Assembly: GCA_031459935.1 (NCBI GenBank)
Contig: JAVKHN010000005.1
Coordinates: forward strand, 22,440 to 86,439
Source: Sysuimicrobium calidum
GTDB taxonomy: Bacteria; Sysuimicrobiota; Sysuimicrobiia; Sysuimicrobiales; Sysuimicrobiaceae
Reading direction: 5' to 3'
Length of the DNA: 64,000 nt
The translations under genes were made by a program, and so were the position numbers. Shown here piece by piece: positions 8,096 through 18,710 of this stretch (the first letter of the stretch is position 1; each line of letters opens with the position of its first letter). The notes beneath the pieces were generated by a model, which was not told the DNA's origin, made no database searches, and worked only from the letters and a program-made list of their open reading frames with translations.

Positions 8096-8383
8096 TCAGC
8101 GGCGGCGGGCTCCGGCCACCGCGGCCCGCAGCTCCTTACCTGCGGTGAAGGCGGGCACCTTCCGGGCGGGGATCCGGATCTTCTCCCCGGTCTGCGGGTT
8201 GCGGCCCTCCCGGGCCCGTCGCTCCCGCACCTGGAAGGTGCCGAAGCCCACCAGGGTGACCTTCTCCCCGCGTCTCAGGGCCGTCTTGATGGTGTCCAGC
8301 GCGGCATCCAGAGCGGTGTTCGCATCCTTCTTGCTGAGGCCGGCCACCTGCGCGATACGCTCCACGAGCTGCTCCTTGTTCAT
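8096..8383 (-). CDS. hup: HU-family DNA-binding protein
   Basis: HU is a small histone-like protein that bends and compacts DNA. The 95-residue product has the classical length and pattern: MNKEQLVERIA at the start, GFGTFQVRERRAREGRNP (the HU signature) at residues 46 to 63, and a basic C-terminus. The start has a strong GGAGG-rich ribosome site. It lies downstream of gyrA and ends in an intrinsic terminator. Confidence 0.96.
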   Translation of the reverse strand: MNKEQLVERIAQVAGLSKKDANTALDAALDTIKTALRRGEKVTLVGFGTFQVRERRAREGRNPQTGEKIRIPARKVPAFTAGKELRAAVAGARRR

Positions 8384-8463
8384 CTCCTCCCCTCCTCCCG
8401 CTGCGGTATGTTTCTGGCCGGCAAATTTCTACAACCCGCGTCCCGACTCCTTTCTGGCCTCCA

Positions 8464-8487
8464 CAGGGATTTTAAAAATCATCCCTG
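8464..8487. repeat. Inverted repeat at the gyrA stop codon
   Basis: CAGGGAT (8464-8470) and ATCCCTG (8481-8487) can pair around an A/T-rich 10-base loop. The hairpin covers the gyrA stop codon. It may slow or end transcription between gyrA and hup, but it has no following T-run on the minus strand. Confidence 0.4.
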
Positions 8488-10908
8488 CGGTGGCTCCACC
8501 ACCGCCACCGCGCTCACCCGGTCGCCCGGATCAAGCCGCATCACCCGCACCCCCTGGGCGCCGCGGCCCACCGTGCGGATTTCCCGCACCCACGTCCGGA
8601 GGATCTGCCCTTGCTCGGACGCCAAGAGCAGCTCGTCGTCCGACCCCACGCCCCGGATGGCCACCACCCGGCCGTTCTTGGGCCCCACCCGCACGTTCCG
8701 GACCCCTGCCCCGCCCCGGGCCTGCAGGCGATACTCCTCGACCCGGGTGCGGGTGGCGTAGCCCTGATCCGTCACCGTGAGGACCTCAGGCTTCTCGCCC
8801 ACCACCGCGGCGCCCACCACCTCATCCCCCGGCCGCAGCCGGATGCCCAGGACTCCTGCTGCGGCCCGGCCCATCTCTCGCACCCCCGCTTCCCGGAACC
8901 GGATGCACTGCCCTTCCCGGCTTCCTAGGATGACCTCCCGCCGGCCATCTGTGAGCCGCACGGCCACCAGCTCATCCCCGGGCTTGAGGGTAATGGCCAC
9001 GAGGCCCGCCCGGCGGGTCCCCACGAACTCCAACAGCCCCGTCTTCTTCACCAGGCCCTGCTTGGTCACCATGAACAGATACCCCCCGTCCTCGAAGGAC
9101 CGCACGGGGATCACCGCGGTGACCCGCTCCGCGGGCCCCAAGTTCACCAAGTTCATGAGTCCTGTGCCGCGGGCGGTGCGGCCCGATTCCGGCACGTCAA
9201 AGGCCCGCAGCCGGTACACCTTGCCCCGATTGGTGAAGAACAGCAGGTAGGTGTGGTTGGTGGTGACCAGCAGGTGCTCCACGAAGTCCTCTTCCCGGGC
9301 CGCGGCGCCCACCACCCCCCGGCCGCCCCGGCGCTGGGCCCGGTAGGTCTCCAACGGCACCCGCTTGATGAACCCATCCCGAGTGAGGGTGACCACCACC
9401 TCCGTGTCGGGGACGAGATCCTCCTCCTCGAAGGTCGCCTCCTCCGCGGTGGTGATCTTCGTGCGTCGGGGATCCCCGTACTTCTCCTTGAGCTCCAGGA
9501 TCTCCTCCCGCAGGATGGCGTCTACCTTCCGGGGATCCCGCAGCACGTCCTGGTAGTAGGAAATGGCCTTGAGGAGCTCCCGGTACTCCTCCTCCACCTT
9601 GCCGCGCTCCAGGCCCGTGAGCCGCTGCAGCCGCATCTCCAGGATGGCCTCCGCCTGCTCCGGGCTGAGCCCGAAGGTCTTCATGAGTCCTTCCCGGGCC
9701 GTGGGGACGTCCCTGCTCGCCCGGATGAGGGCGATCACCCGGTCCAGGTGGTCGAGGGCCACCCGGAGCCCCTCCAGGATATGGGCCCGCTCCTCCGCCC
9801 GGGCCAGCTCGAACCGCACCCGGCGGGTGGTGACGGTCCGCCGGTGCTCCAGGTAGTGCCACAGGAGGTCCCGGAGGGTGAGCTGGCGGGGCACCCCATT
9901 CACCAGGGCCAACAGAATGGCCCCGAAGTTCGTCTGCATCTGGGTGTGCTTGTAGAGCTGGTTTAAGACTACCTGAGGATTCGCCTCCCGCCGCAGCTCG
10001 ATGACCACCCGGATGCCCTCCCGGTCCGACTCGTCCCGGAGATCGCCGATGCCCTGGATCCTCTTCTGCCGTACCAGCTCCGCGATGCGGCTGATGAGGG
10101 CGGCCTTGTTCACTAAGTAGGGGAGCTCCGTGACCACGATGGCAGCTCTTCCGCCCCGCAGCTCCTCGATGTGGGCCTTGGCCCGCATCACGATGGTGCC
10201 CCGGCCCTTGGTGTACGCCTCCCGGATCCCCTCCCGGCCCAGGATGAGACCGCCCGTGGGGAAGTCCGGTCCCCGGAGGATCTTCAGCAGCTCCTCCGTG
10301 GGAAGGTCAGGCCGGTCCAGCATGGCCACCAGCGCATCGCAGACCTCCCGCAGGTTGTGCGGGGGGATGTTGGTGGCCATGCCCACCGCGATCCCGCTCG
10401 CGCCGTTCACCAGGAGGTTCGGGAAGCGGGCGGGCAGGACCGTGGGTTCCTGGCGGCTCTGGTCGAAGTTGGGGACGAAGTCCACGGTGTCCTTGTCGAG
10501 GTCTGCCAGCATCTCCATCGCCACGGCCGTGAGCCGGGCCTCCGTGTAGCGCATCTGGGCGGGGGGGTCGTCGTCGATGCTCCCGAAGTTGCCCTGGCCG
10601 TCCACGAGGGGGTAGCGCATCACCCAGTCCTGGGCCAGGCGCACCAGGGTGGGGTAGATGACGCCCTCCCCGTGCGGGTGGTAGTTGCCGGAGGTGTCCC
10701 CGCAGATCTTCGCGCACTTCCGGTAGGGACGGTTTGGAGCCAGACCCAGGTCGTGCATAGCCACGAGTATTCGGCGCTGCACGGGCTTGAGGCCGTCCCG
10801 CACATCGGGGAGCGCCCGGGACACGATGACGGACATGGCGTAGTCCAGGTACGCCTCCTGCATCTCGCGCTCGACGGGTTTGGGCAGGACTCGCTCGTCC
10901 ACCGCCAT
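8479..10908 (-). CDS. gyrA: DNA gyrase subunit A
   Basis: GyrA is the DNA-cleaving and rejoining subunit of gyrase. The 809-residue product has the winged-helix domain with the catalytic tyrosine in QMRYTEARL near residue 121 and a six-bladed C-terminal wrapping domain. The GyrA box QRRGGRG (about residue 520) marks it as true gyrase rather than topoisomerase IV. In the quinolone pocket the helix reads HPHGEGVIYP, so the positions equivalent to E. coli Ser83 and Asp87 are Gly and Pro. It follows gyrB by 16 bases in one operon. Confidence 0.97.
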   Translation of the reverse strand: MAVDERVLPKPVEREMQEAYLDYAMSVIVSRALPDVRDGLKPVQRRILVAMHDLGLAPNRPYRKCAKICGDTSGNYHPHGEGVIYPTLVRLAQDWVMRYPLVDGQGNFGSIDDDPPAQMRYTEARLTAVAMEMLADLDKDTVDFVPNFDQSRQEPTVLPARFPNLLVNGASGIAVGMATNIPPHNLREVCDALVAMLDRPDLPTEELLKILRGPDFPTGGLILGREGIREAYTKGRGTIVMRAKAHIEELRGGRAAIVVTELPYLVNKAALISRIAELVRQKRIQGIGDLRDESDREGIRVVIELRREANPQVVLNQLYKHTQMQTNFGAILLALVNGVPRQLTLRDLLWHYLEHRRTVTTRRVRFELARAEERAHILEGLRVALDHLDRVIALIRASRDVPTAREGLMKTFGLSPEQAEAILEMRLQRLTGLERGKVEEEYRELLKAISYYQDVLRDPRKVDAILREEILELKEKYGDPRRTKITTAEEATFEEEDLVPDTEVVVTLTRDGFIKRVPLETYRAQRRGGRGVVGAAAREEDFVEHLLVTTNHTYLLFFTNRGKVYRLRAFDVPESGRTARGTGLMNLVNLGPAERVTAVIPVRSFEDGGYLFMVTKQGLVKKTGLLEFVGTRRAGLVAITLKPGDELVAVRLTDGRREVILGSREGQCIRFREAGVREMGRAAAGVLGIRLRPGDEVVGAAVVGEKPEVLTVTDQGYATRTRVEEYRLQARGGAGVRNVRVGPKNGRVVAIRGVGSDDELLLASEQGQILRTWVREIRTVGRGAQGVRVMRLDPGDRVSAVAVVEPPQG

Positions 10909-10924
10909 GGCGTTCCCCCAGGGA

Positions 10925-12820
10925 TCAGATGTCTAGGTTCCGCACTTCCCGGGCGTAGCGCACGATGAACTGCCGCCGGGGTTCCACCGCCTCCCCCATG
11001 AGGGTGCTGAAGATGCGATCCGCCTCCTCCGCGTCCTCGATCTCCACCCGGATGAGGGTGCGAGTGCGGGGATCCATGGTGGTCTCCCACAGCTGCTCCG
11101 GGTTCATCTCCCCCAGCCCCTTATAGCGCTGCACCTCCACCGGCCCCTTCCACGCCTTGAGAATGGCGGCCAACTCCTCTTCCGAATACGCATAGCGCTT
11201 CTCCCGCGCGTTGCGCACCAGATACAGGGGCGGTACGGCCACATACACCTTCCCGTGCTCGATGAGGGGCCGCATGTACCGGTAGAGGAAGGTCAGCAGC
11301 AGGGTACGGATGTGGGCGCCATCGACGTCCGCGTCCGTCATCAGGATCACCTTGTCGTACCGCCGCCTGTTGAGGTCGAATTCCGCGCCGATCCCGGTCC
11401 CGAGAGCCGTGATGATGGCCCGGATCTCCTCGTGGTTCAGCATCTTATCTAGGCGTGCTTTCTCCACGTTGAGGATCTTGCCCTGGATGGGGAGGATGGC
11501 CTGGAACCGCCGGTCCCGGCCCTGCTTGGCCGAGCCTCCCGCGGAGTCGCCCTCCACGATGAAGAGCTCCGCGTGGAGGGGGTCCCGCTCCGAGCAGTCC
11601 GCGAGCTTGCCGGGAAGCGTGCTCACCTCCAGAGCGCTCTTGCGGCGCACGAGCTCCCGGGCCTGCCGGGCCGCTTCCCGCGCCCGCATGGCCTGGACGG
11701 CCTTCGCCAGGATGCGCCGGGCCTCCAGGGGATGGGTCTCGAGGTAGTCCGCCCACGCCTCCCCCAGCAGCGACTCCACGATTCCCTTGACCTCGGTGTT
11801 GCCCAGCTTGGTCTTGGTCTGCCCCTCGAACTGAGGGTCGGGCATCTTGAGGCTGAGCACCGCGCTCAGCCCCTCCCGTACGTCCTCCCCCACCAGGGAC
11901 TCCTCCCCCTCCTTCAGCATCCCGGCCCGCCGGGCGTAATCGTTCGCGACCCGGGTGAGGGCCGACCGGAAGCCCGCGAGGTGCGTGCCGCCCTCCGTGG
12001 TGGGGATGGTGTTCACAAAAGAGAGCACGTGCTCCACGTATCCCTCGTTGTACTGGATGGCGACCTCCACCTCCACCCGATCCCGCTCCCGCCGGAAGTA
12101 AAAGGGCGGGTCGTTGAGGACCTTCTTGTGCCGGTTCAGGGACCGCACCAGCTCCCCGATTCCGCCCTCGTACCGGAACTCCTCCCGCTTGCCCGTGCGC
12201 TCGTCCAGGAGGGTCAGCAGCAGCCCCGCGTTGAGATAGGCGAGCTCCTCCAGGCGCTGCCGCACCACCTCGTACTGGAACTCCGTCTCCACGAAGATCT
12301 GGGGATCGGGCTTGAAGCTCACGCGGGTGCCCGTGCCCCTCGCCTCCCCCGCCGCTACCAGCGGCGTGGTGGGCTTTCCCCGGGCATATCGCTGCCGCCA
12401 GCGCTTCCCCCCCCGCCGGACCTCCACCTCCAGCCACTCCGAGAGGGCGTTTACGACGGACACTCCCACCCCGTGCAGCCCGCCGGAAACCTTGTAGGCC
12501 CCGCTGCCGAACTTGGCACCCGCATGGAGCATGGTCAGCACGGTCTCCACTGTGCTCCTCTTGGTCTGCGGGTGGACCTCTACGGGGATCCCGCTCCCAT
12601 CGTCCTCCACCGTAGCGCTCCCGTCCTGATGGAGCACCACATCGATCCGGGTGCACCGGCCCGCCAGGGCCTCGTCCACGCTGTTGTCCACCACCTCCCA
12701 CAGGAGGTGATGCAGGCCGCGGCTCCCGGTACTCCCGATGTACATCCCCGGCCGCCGCCGAACCGCCTCCAAGCCCTCGAGAACCTCGATCTGGTGTACG
12801 CCGTATGTGTGTTCAGACAT
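10925..12820 (-). CDS. gyrB: DNA gyrase subunit B
   Basis: GyrB is the ATPase subunit of gyrase. The 631-residue product begins MSEHTYGVHQIEVLEG, with the ATPase motifs EVVDNSVDEA (about residue 40) and GGLHGVGVSVVNAL (about residue 107), a transducer domain, and the TOPRIM part EGDSAGGSAKQGRD (about residue 420) and DADVDGAH (about residue 495). ATG at 12820 is chosen for the conserved N-terminus and the upstream GGAGG. Its own promoter lies at 12882-12910. gyrA follows directly. Confidence 0.97.
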   Translation of the reverse strand: MSEHTYGVHQIEVLEGLEAVRRRPGMYIGSTGSRGLHHLLWEVVDNSVDEALAGRCTRIDVVLHQDGSATVEDDGSGIPVEVHPQTKRSTVETVLTMLHAGAKFGSGAYKVSGGLHGVGVSVVNALSEWLEVEVRRGGKRWRQRYARGKPTTPLVAAGEARGTGTRVSFKPDPQIFVETEFQYEVVRQRLEELAYLNAGLLLTLLDERTGKREEFRYEGGIGELVRSLNRHKKVLNDPPFYFRRERDRVEVEVAIQYNEGYVEHVLSFVNTIPTTEGGTHLAGFRSALTRVANDYARRAGMLKEGEESLVGEDVREGLSAVLSLKMPDPQFEGQTKTKLGNTEVKGIVESLLGEAWADYLETHPLEARRILAKAVQAMRAREAARQARELVRRKSALEVSTLPGKLADCSERDPLHAELFIVEGDSAGGSAKQGRDRRFQAILPIQGKILNVEKARLDKMLNHEEIRAIITALGTGIGAEFDLNRRRYDKVILMTDADVDGAHIRTLLLTFLYRYMRPLIEHGKVYVAVPPLYLVRNAREKRYAYSEEELAAILKAWKGPVEVQRYKGLGEMNPEQLWETTMDPRTRTLIRVEIEDAEEADRIFSTLMGEAVEPRRQFIVRYAREVRNLDI

Positions 12821-12881
12821 TTTCCCTTGCCTCCGACCTGCGGCGCGTACTCGGGTTGAGAAAAGCACATTAACAGATGAA

Positions 12882-12910
12882 AGGATACTGGAAAGCTCGG
12901 GGGCCGTCAA
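12882..12910 (-). promoter_or_regulatory. Sigma-70-type promoter for gyrB-gyrA
   Basis: On the minus strand TTGACG (12910-12905) and TATCCT (12887-12882) are separated by exactly 17 bases. The predicted start is about 55 bases before the gyrB ATG. Confidence 0.7.
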
Positions 12911-12943
12911 CGTCTCAAAGCCTTTTGGCAAGCGGGTTTCAGG

Positions 12944-13201
12944 CTATGAATCCCGCCTCCACCAGCCCGTCTGGGCCCTCCGGGCCAGGGTCTTCGGGGA
13001 GACGGAACTGGCGTATACCCCTCTTACGGTCACCACCAGGGCCCGGGCGCGGCTGAGGTCGGCTCCGAAGAACCGGCCTGCCTCCGCGGCCCGCCGCAGG
13101 AAGGCTTGGTTGGCTTCCGAGGCCCGGAGGCACCGAAGATCGAGGATGGTTACGATCTCCCGGAAGGGGACCACAAGCTCACCGCCGAGGTGCAGGTACA
13201 T
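12944..13201 (-). CDS. remB: RemB/YaaB-type DUF370 protein
   Basis: The 85-residue product starts MYLHLGGELVVPFREIV, the pattern of DUF370 / extracellular-matrix-regulator proteins. In Bacillus the homologue YaaB (RemB) lies between recF and gyrB, the same place as here. The related RemA binds DNA as a ring and controls biofilm genes; a role for RemB is less clear. The C-terminal half carries a conserved basic stretch. Symbol assigned by motif and position together. Confidence 0.75.
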   Translation of the reverse strand: MYLHLGGELVVPFREIVTILDLRCLRASEANQAFLRRAAEAGRFFGADLSRARALVVTVRGVYASSVSPKTLARRAQTGWWRRDS

Positions 13202-13237
13202 GACATGCTCCCTTCCCGTAGGAACGGCGCAGCCCCC

Positions 13238-13531
13238 TCAGTCCCTGGTTCCCTGAACCACCCGGATGGCCCGGACGAGGGCCCGGCCCAGCTGTCGGTT
13301 CAGCTCCGCCTGGAAGGCCGCCCGTTGGAGGCTCGCCTCCTGCGCTGCGGCCGCGTTCCGGGCCGCGAGGATCAGGGTCCCGGCCCGGAAGGCCTCCGCC
13401 CGGACATCCCGCTCTGACCCGTACAGCGCCTGCCACGCGGCCAGGACCTCCGCTTCTTCCAGAGCACCCCTCACCCCTAGCCGCGTGGCGTAGGCCCGCA
13501 GGAGCTCCCCGAGGCGCACCGGCCCCTTCAT
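13238..13531 (-). CDS. dciA: DciA/DUF721-type helicase-loading protein
   Basis: The 97-residue product fits the DUF721 (DciA) family: an N-terminal helix MKGPVRLGELLRAYATRLG, a central W-x-LYG turn (AAWQALYGSE) and a C-terminal KH-like part with LNRQLGRALV. DciA is thought to help load the replicative helicase in bacteria that lack DnaC or DnaI. The ATG overlaps the recF stop (ATGA), so it is coupled to recF, the place where DUF721 genes commonly occur. Confidence 0.75.
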   Translation of the reverse strand: MKGPVRLGELLRAYATRLGVRGALEEAEVLAAWQALYGSERDVRAEAFRAGTLILAARNAAAAQEASLQRAAFQAELNRQLGRALVRAIRVVQGTRD

Positions 13532-14583
13532 CGTGCTCCCAGCTCCAGCACGTGCACCTCCCGGGCGGGGAGGTGAGAGCGGTCCGTGGCGGTGAAGATG
13601 GTCTGCGGGCCCTCTGAGAGCAACCGCAGGAGCTGCTGGGTCCGCCGGGCGTCCAGCTCCGCCCCCGCGTCGTCCAGAAGCATCACCGGATCCTCTCCCA
13701 TCTCCTGCCGCACCACCTCCCGCTCCGCGAGGCGCAGGCTCAGGACCGCAGCCCGCTGCTGTCCCCTGGACCCGTATGCCCGAAGGGGAACCCCGTCGAG
13801 GGTGATCTCCAGCTCGTCCCGGTGTGGTCCCGAGAGGGTCATCCCCCTGCGGTACTCCTCCCGGCGCTGGCGGAACAGCACCGCCCGGGCTCTCCCCGGA
13901 AGGTCCTCCCCCAGTTCCCACGAAGGCCGATACGCCACCTGGAGCGCACCGCCCGCCATCGGTCTTCCCACCTCGCGCACAATGGGCTCCAGACGGCTCA
14001 CCAGCTCCGCCCGCCGTTCCGTGATGGCGCATCCCACCTCCACCAGCTGCTCGTCCCACACCTCCAGCAGGTGCGGGGGTGCCTGGGCCCGGAGGAGGCG
14101 GTTGCGCTGCTGCACCACCCGGGTGTACCGCAACAGGTTGTGGTAGTAGGAGGGGCTCAGCTGGCACAGGAGCCCGTCGAGCAACCGTCTCCGGTACACG
14201 GAGGGCCCGTGCACCACCCCTGTATCCTCCGGCCCGGCGAAAACCCGTACCGCGCGGCCCAGGAGATCCACCCGGTGCACCCGGTTCCCCTGCACCCGGA
14301 TGGTCTTCAACCCCGCCCGCTCGAGCCGCACCTCCACGGTGTGGACCCCATGCCGTCGCTCCAACGTGGCCCGCACCAGGGCCCAGGGCGATCCGAACCG
14401 GATGGCGTCCGCCTCCCGCACGACCCTGTGGCTGCGGCCCGTCACCACGAGGTCGATGGCTTCCAGCACATTGGTTTTCCCCGCGCCGTTCGGGCCTACC
14501 AGGAGATTGAGCCCGGGTGCGAACTCCAGCTCGGCGCGGTCGTAGTTCCGGAACTCAAGGAGAAAGAGGGTTCGCACCAGCAT
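13528..14583 (-). CDS. recF: DNA replication and repair protein RecF
   Basis: RecF is an SMC-like ATPase that helps load RecA at gaps. The 351-residue product has Walker A GPNGAGKTN (about residue 30), the signature-like LSGPHRDE (about residue 245), and Walker B MLLDDAGAELD (about residue 298). The highly conserved N-terminus LFLLEFRNYDRAELEF marks the start at the ATG at 14583. The start lies within the end of rlbA (29-base overlap), and the stop overlaps dciA. Confidence 0.95.
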   Translation of the reverse strand: MLVRTLFLLEFRNYDRAELEFAPGLNLLVGPNGAGKTNVLEAIDLVVTGRSHRVVREADAIRFGSPWALVRATLERRHGVHTVEVRLERAGLKTIRVQGNRVHRVDLLGRAVRVFAGPEDTGVVHGPSVYRRRLLDGLLCQLSPSYYHNLLRYTRVVQQRNRLLRAQAPPHLLEVWDEQLVEVGCAITERRAELVSRLEPIVREVGRPMAGGALQVAYRPSWELGEDLPGRARAVLFRQRREEYRRGMTLSGPHRDELEITLDGVPLRAYGSRGQQRAAVLSLRLAEREVVRQEMGEDPVMLLDDAGAELDARRTQQLLRLLSEGPQTIFTATDRSHLPAREVHVLELGAR

Positions 14584-14800
14584 CCCGGCCCGCCCGCACC
14601 ACGAGCACCCTTCCCTCCACCTCCACCACGTCCCCCGGCCGGAGTACCCTCCCCCGCCGTCGCTCAACCTGACCGTTCACCCGGACCCGTCCGGCCCGAA
14701 TCCAGTGCTTGGCCTCCCCTCCGCTGCGAACCACCTGAGCCCACTTCAGGAATGCCCCGAGGGCGATGGCAGGGGTCCGAATCGGCACCTCCTCCTGCAT
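14555..14800 (-). CDS. rlbA: S4-domain RNA-binding protein RlbA (YaaA)
   Basis: The 81-residue product is a single S4 domain. The core reads GGEAKHWIRAGRVRVNG, followed by the usual RGRVLRPGDVVEV. In Bacillus this gene (yaaA/rlbA) lies between dnaN and recF, as here, and is linked to ribosome assembly. The ATG at 14800 follows the dnaN stop by one base. The gene ends 29 bases inside recF. Confidence 0.85.
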   Translation of the reverse strand: MQEEVPIRTPAIALGAFLKWAQVVRSGGEAKHWIRAGRVRVNGQVERRRGRVLRPGDVVEVEGRVLVVRAGRDAGANPLSP

Positions 14801-14801
14801 C

Positions 14802-15908
14802 CTACCCGTACACCCGAACCGGAGCCAGCACGTAGACGTATTCCTCGCTCCCCGCGGGCCGCAATGCCCCCGGAGCGAGTGGGCCCGTAAGTTCCAGGAC
14901 CACCTCTCCGGTCTCCACGATGGCCAGGGCATCGAGGAGGTAGCGGGCGTTGAAGGCCACCTCCATGGGCTCCCCATCCATCGCCACCTCCAGCTCCTCG
15001 TAGGCGGAGCCCACCTCCGGGGTGTTGGACTCCAGCCGCAGGACTCCCATACCGGCCCGGAACCGCACCACGCTCGCGGAATCCCGCGCGGTGATGGCCA
15101 CCCGCCGCACAGCGCCCCGCAGAGCCTCCGTCCCCACCTGCACCCGCAGCTTCCACTCCCGGGGGATGACCTGCTCGTATTGGGGGAAGTTTCCCGCAAT
15201 GAGCCGGGAGGTGAGGCGCACGTGCGGCAGGGTCACCACCACCTGTCCCTCCCCAAGGGCGATCTGCACTTCCTCCTCCAGGCCTCCAAGCGCCCGGTCC
15301 AGCTCCCGCATGGCCCGGGCGGGCACGATCACCGCCATCTCCCCGGCTTGTGAGCTCAATTGTGCTCTCCGCAGGCTCAATCGCCCCCCATCCGTGGCCA
15401 CCGCCCGGATCTCGCGTCCACTCGTCACCACATACACCCCTGTGAGGAAGGGGCGGGTTTCGTCCGTGCTGGCCGCGAAGAGGGTGGATCGGATCAGGGT
15501 CCGCAGCAGCGGGGCCGCCAGTGAGCAGATCGGCCTTGCCTCCTCCTGGGGACCCCGGGGGAAATCCGAGGCCGGAAGTCCCAGCAGCTCGAACCCTGCC
15601 CGAGCGCAACGGATGCGGGCGGTGGTGGATCCTTCCGGCACCTCCAGTTCCACCGTCGAGGGGGGCAGAGCCCCCACGATCTCTCCCACAAGCCGAGCGG
15701 GGAGTGCCACGCTACCCGGCCGCTCGATGTGGGCGGGTATTGAGGTGCGCATCGCGATCTCCAGATCCGTGGCCGAGATCTCCAGCTGCGCGTCTGTAGC
15801 CTCGAACAGCAGGTAGGAGAGGATCGGCAGGGTGGTGCGAGTGCTCACCGCTCTCTGAACGAGGTGCACCCCTTGCTCGAGAACTCCCTGCTCGCACGAG
15901 ACCCTCAT
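14802..15908 (-). CDS. dnaN: DNA polymerase III beta sliding clamp
   Basis: The beta clamp tethers the replicative polymerase to DNA. The 368-residue product has the three-domain clamp pattern, with RTTLPILSYLLFEA near residue 24, the central TRPFLTGVYV near residue 150, and the C-terminal end YVYVLAPVRVYG, which forms the partner-binding pocket. It lies between dnaA and rlbA, and a 211-bp spacer with DnaA-box-like sequences precedes it. Confidence 0.97.
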   Translation of the reverse strand: MRVSCEQGVLEQGVHLVQRAVSTRTTLPILSYLLFEATDAQLEISATDLEIAMRTSIPAHIERPGSVALPARLVGEIVGALPPSTVELEVPEGSTTARIRCARAGFELLGLPASDFPRGPQEEARPICSLAAPLLRTLIRSTLFAASTDETRPFLTGVYVVTSGREIRAVATDGGRLSLRRAQLSSQAGEMAVIVPARAMRELDRALGGLEEEVQIALGEGQVVVTLPHVRLTSRLIAGNFPQYEQVIPREWKLRVQVGTEALRGAVRRVAITARDSASVVRFRAGMGVLRLESNTPEVGSAYEELEVAMDGEPMEVAFNARYLLDALAIVETGEVVLELTGPLAPGALRPAGSEEYVYVLAPVRVYG

Positions 15909-15973
15909 CGTTCCAGTCCCTCCGGGCTTGAGCTTGAAGTTCGAAATCTTTTAGCCGTCATAGCCGTCGCCCC

Positions 15974-16107
15974 TGTGGAGAAGGGGGAAAAGCGCCGAAA
16001 CCATTGTACGACGCCGCCCGAAAGGGAGCTCGGGCTGTGGACGGCGGGATGAACGGCCCGTGGACGAAGGCAGCGCAGGGAACTGCCGCAGAGGAGACTG
16101 TGGACAA
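15974..16107. other. DnaA-box-like sequences between dnaA and dnaN
   Basis: Three near-matches to the DnaA box occur in the 211-bp spacer: TGTGGAGAA (15974-15982), TGTGGACGG (16036-16044) and TGTGGACAA (16099-16107), each one to two bases away from TGTGGATAA. All point the same way. They could form a second, weaker DnaA-binding module that belongs to a bipartite origin or that controls dnaN. The rest of the spacer shows no strong promoter match. Confidence 0.55.
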
Positions 16108-16119
16108 CGCAGGAGCAGT

Positions 16120-17480
<1,361 letters not shown>

Positions 17481-17484
<4 letters not shown>

Positions 17485-18263
17485 GCTCCTCCTCCCGCTT
17501 TGAAGACCTTATCGAGGTACCGGACGCCCTCCTCCGTGAGGGTGCGCCGGCCGCCAGCGTGCGATTGTACGAGGCCCATTTCCTCCAAAGCCGCGAGCTC
17601 CCGGTACGCGGTGCTCAGGCTGATGTCCAGCTCCCGGGCCACGGTGGTGGGCCCGGCGCTGCCGAACTCTGCCACCAGCAAAAGCACCCGCCCCTGCCGC
17701 TCCGTGAGCCGCGGCTCGGTCCGCCCCCCGGCCGGAGGAGCCGGCCTCGGGGAATTCATCTGAAGGGTCACCACGGTCCCGCCGTTGAGGTTGTCCTCGA
17801 TGGAGATCATCCCTCCCAGAAAGCTCAGCTGCTCCCGGGCGATGGGGAGCCCGCTCCCTACCCCCCGGATGTACTTCCGCATGGTGGCCGTGGCCGTGGT
17901 GAACCCGGGCTGCATGGCCTTCTCCTTGTCCCGGATTCCCGGCCCCTGGTCCGAGATCCGGATGGTGTTTCCGTCCTCGCTGATGGTGATCACCGCGTTC
18001 TTGAAGTGCGCGTGGATCAGGTTCTCTACGATCTCTCGGATCACCACGAAGGGGATGCGGCTGCCGCGCCGCTGCGCGTGCTCGTAGGTGGCCGCCGCCA
18101 GCTTCCCCACGAGCTCGTGGAAGTCATCGCTGGAGAGGGAGATCACCCGGGGCTCCGCGAGAGGGGAATCGTAGATGGCGAGCCGCACCTCCGGAGTCCC
18201 CTCGAGCTCTGCTCTCCCCTCCTGCTCCCGGATGATCCGATCCAGCAACTCCCGCAGCGACAT
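17481..18263 (-). CDS. Bergerat-fold ATPase fused to a winged-helix DNA-binding domain
   Basis: The 260-residue product joins two domains. Residues 1 to 170 form a histidine-kinase-like ATPase (HATPase_c): the N box REIVENLIHA (76-85, with Asn81), the G1 box DQGPG (105-109) and the G2 box GVGSGL (134-139). There is no histidine-phosphorylation or dimerisation helix domain ahead of it. Residues 186 to 255 look like a winged helix, with recognition-helix pattern LDISLSTAYRELAALEEMGLV. It lies between the origin and dnaA, and its stop overlaps the dnaA start. It may be a nucleotide-sensing regulator of origin firing or dnaA expression; this is inference. I do not recognise a named family. Confidence 0.8.
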
Positions 18264-18707
18264 CTGTTCACCCTGCTGGCGAGAGGGATCAATTGCACGG
18301 CCCCGGACGGATTCCTCCTGCCCGGCCCCCTCCGACCTCCCTTTCGCCTCTTTCCACCGGGATTCTTCCCCTGTTGGGGAAGGCTCTTAAAAGACCTTGA
18401 AAACCGTGCCAGGCCAACCCGAAAACGAGGACTTGCATCCCGGCACCCCCGCCCGTAACCGTAATGGTATCGCGCATGGCAGAAGTTATCCACAGTCCGT
18501 GAAAAACCTGTTGATAATCCCCCCACCGCCCCGCCTTCCGAGAGCGAACCGCCGTGGGAGCGTGGACGGGACCGGCCTCCCTGGAGGCAGAGGAATTCCA
18601 GGCCCCGAAAAGTTGTGGAAAAGTGCCGGGTTGTCCACAACCTGTCCACAGACCGGGAAGTCCGGGGATGCTATACTAGGCGAGGCTCGTGTGGGGTGAG
18701 GGGAGGC
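18264..18707. other. Replication origin (oriC) candidate with DnaA boxes
   Basis: This 444-bp gene-free stretch separates the two diverging replication operons, the usual place of oriC. It holds one perfect DnaA box, TTATCCACA at 18486-18494, and three close variants: TGTGGAAAA at 18614-18622 (opposite strand), TTGTCCACA at 18631-18639 and CTGTCCACA at 18642-18650. A/T-richer patches (TTGATAATC at about 18510, and TTAAAAGACC at about 18388) could serve as the unwinding element. The right edge carries the rpmH/rnpA promoter. Confidence 0.75.
18669..18677 (+). promoter_or_regulatory. Extended -10 promoter for rnpA/rpmH
   Basis: TGCTATACT is an extended -10 element (TG-N-TATACT). No good -35 hexamer sits at the right distance; DnaA-box-like sequence ends 19 bases upstream of it, so DnaA binding could affect this promoter. 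The predicted start is about 25 bases before the rnpA ATG. Confidence 0.6.
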
Positions 18708-18710
18708 ATG

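Noticed and set aside
18395..18411. Minus-strand TGGCACGG close to the sigma-54 -24 element, upstream of the ATPase-wHTH gene
   Set aside because: The -12 position has AA instead of GC, so it does not fit a sigma-54 promoter.
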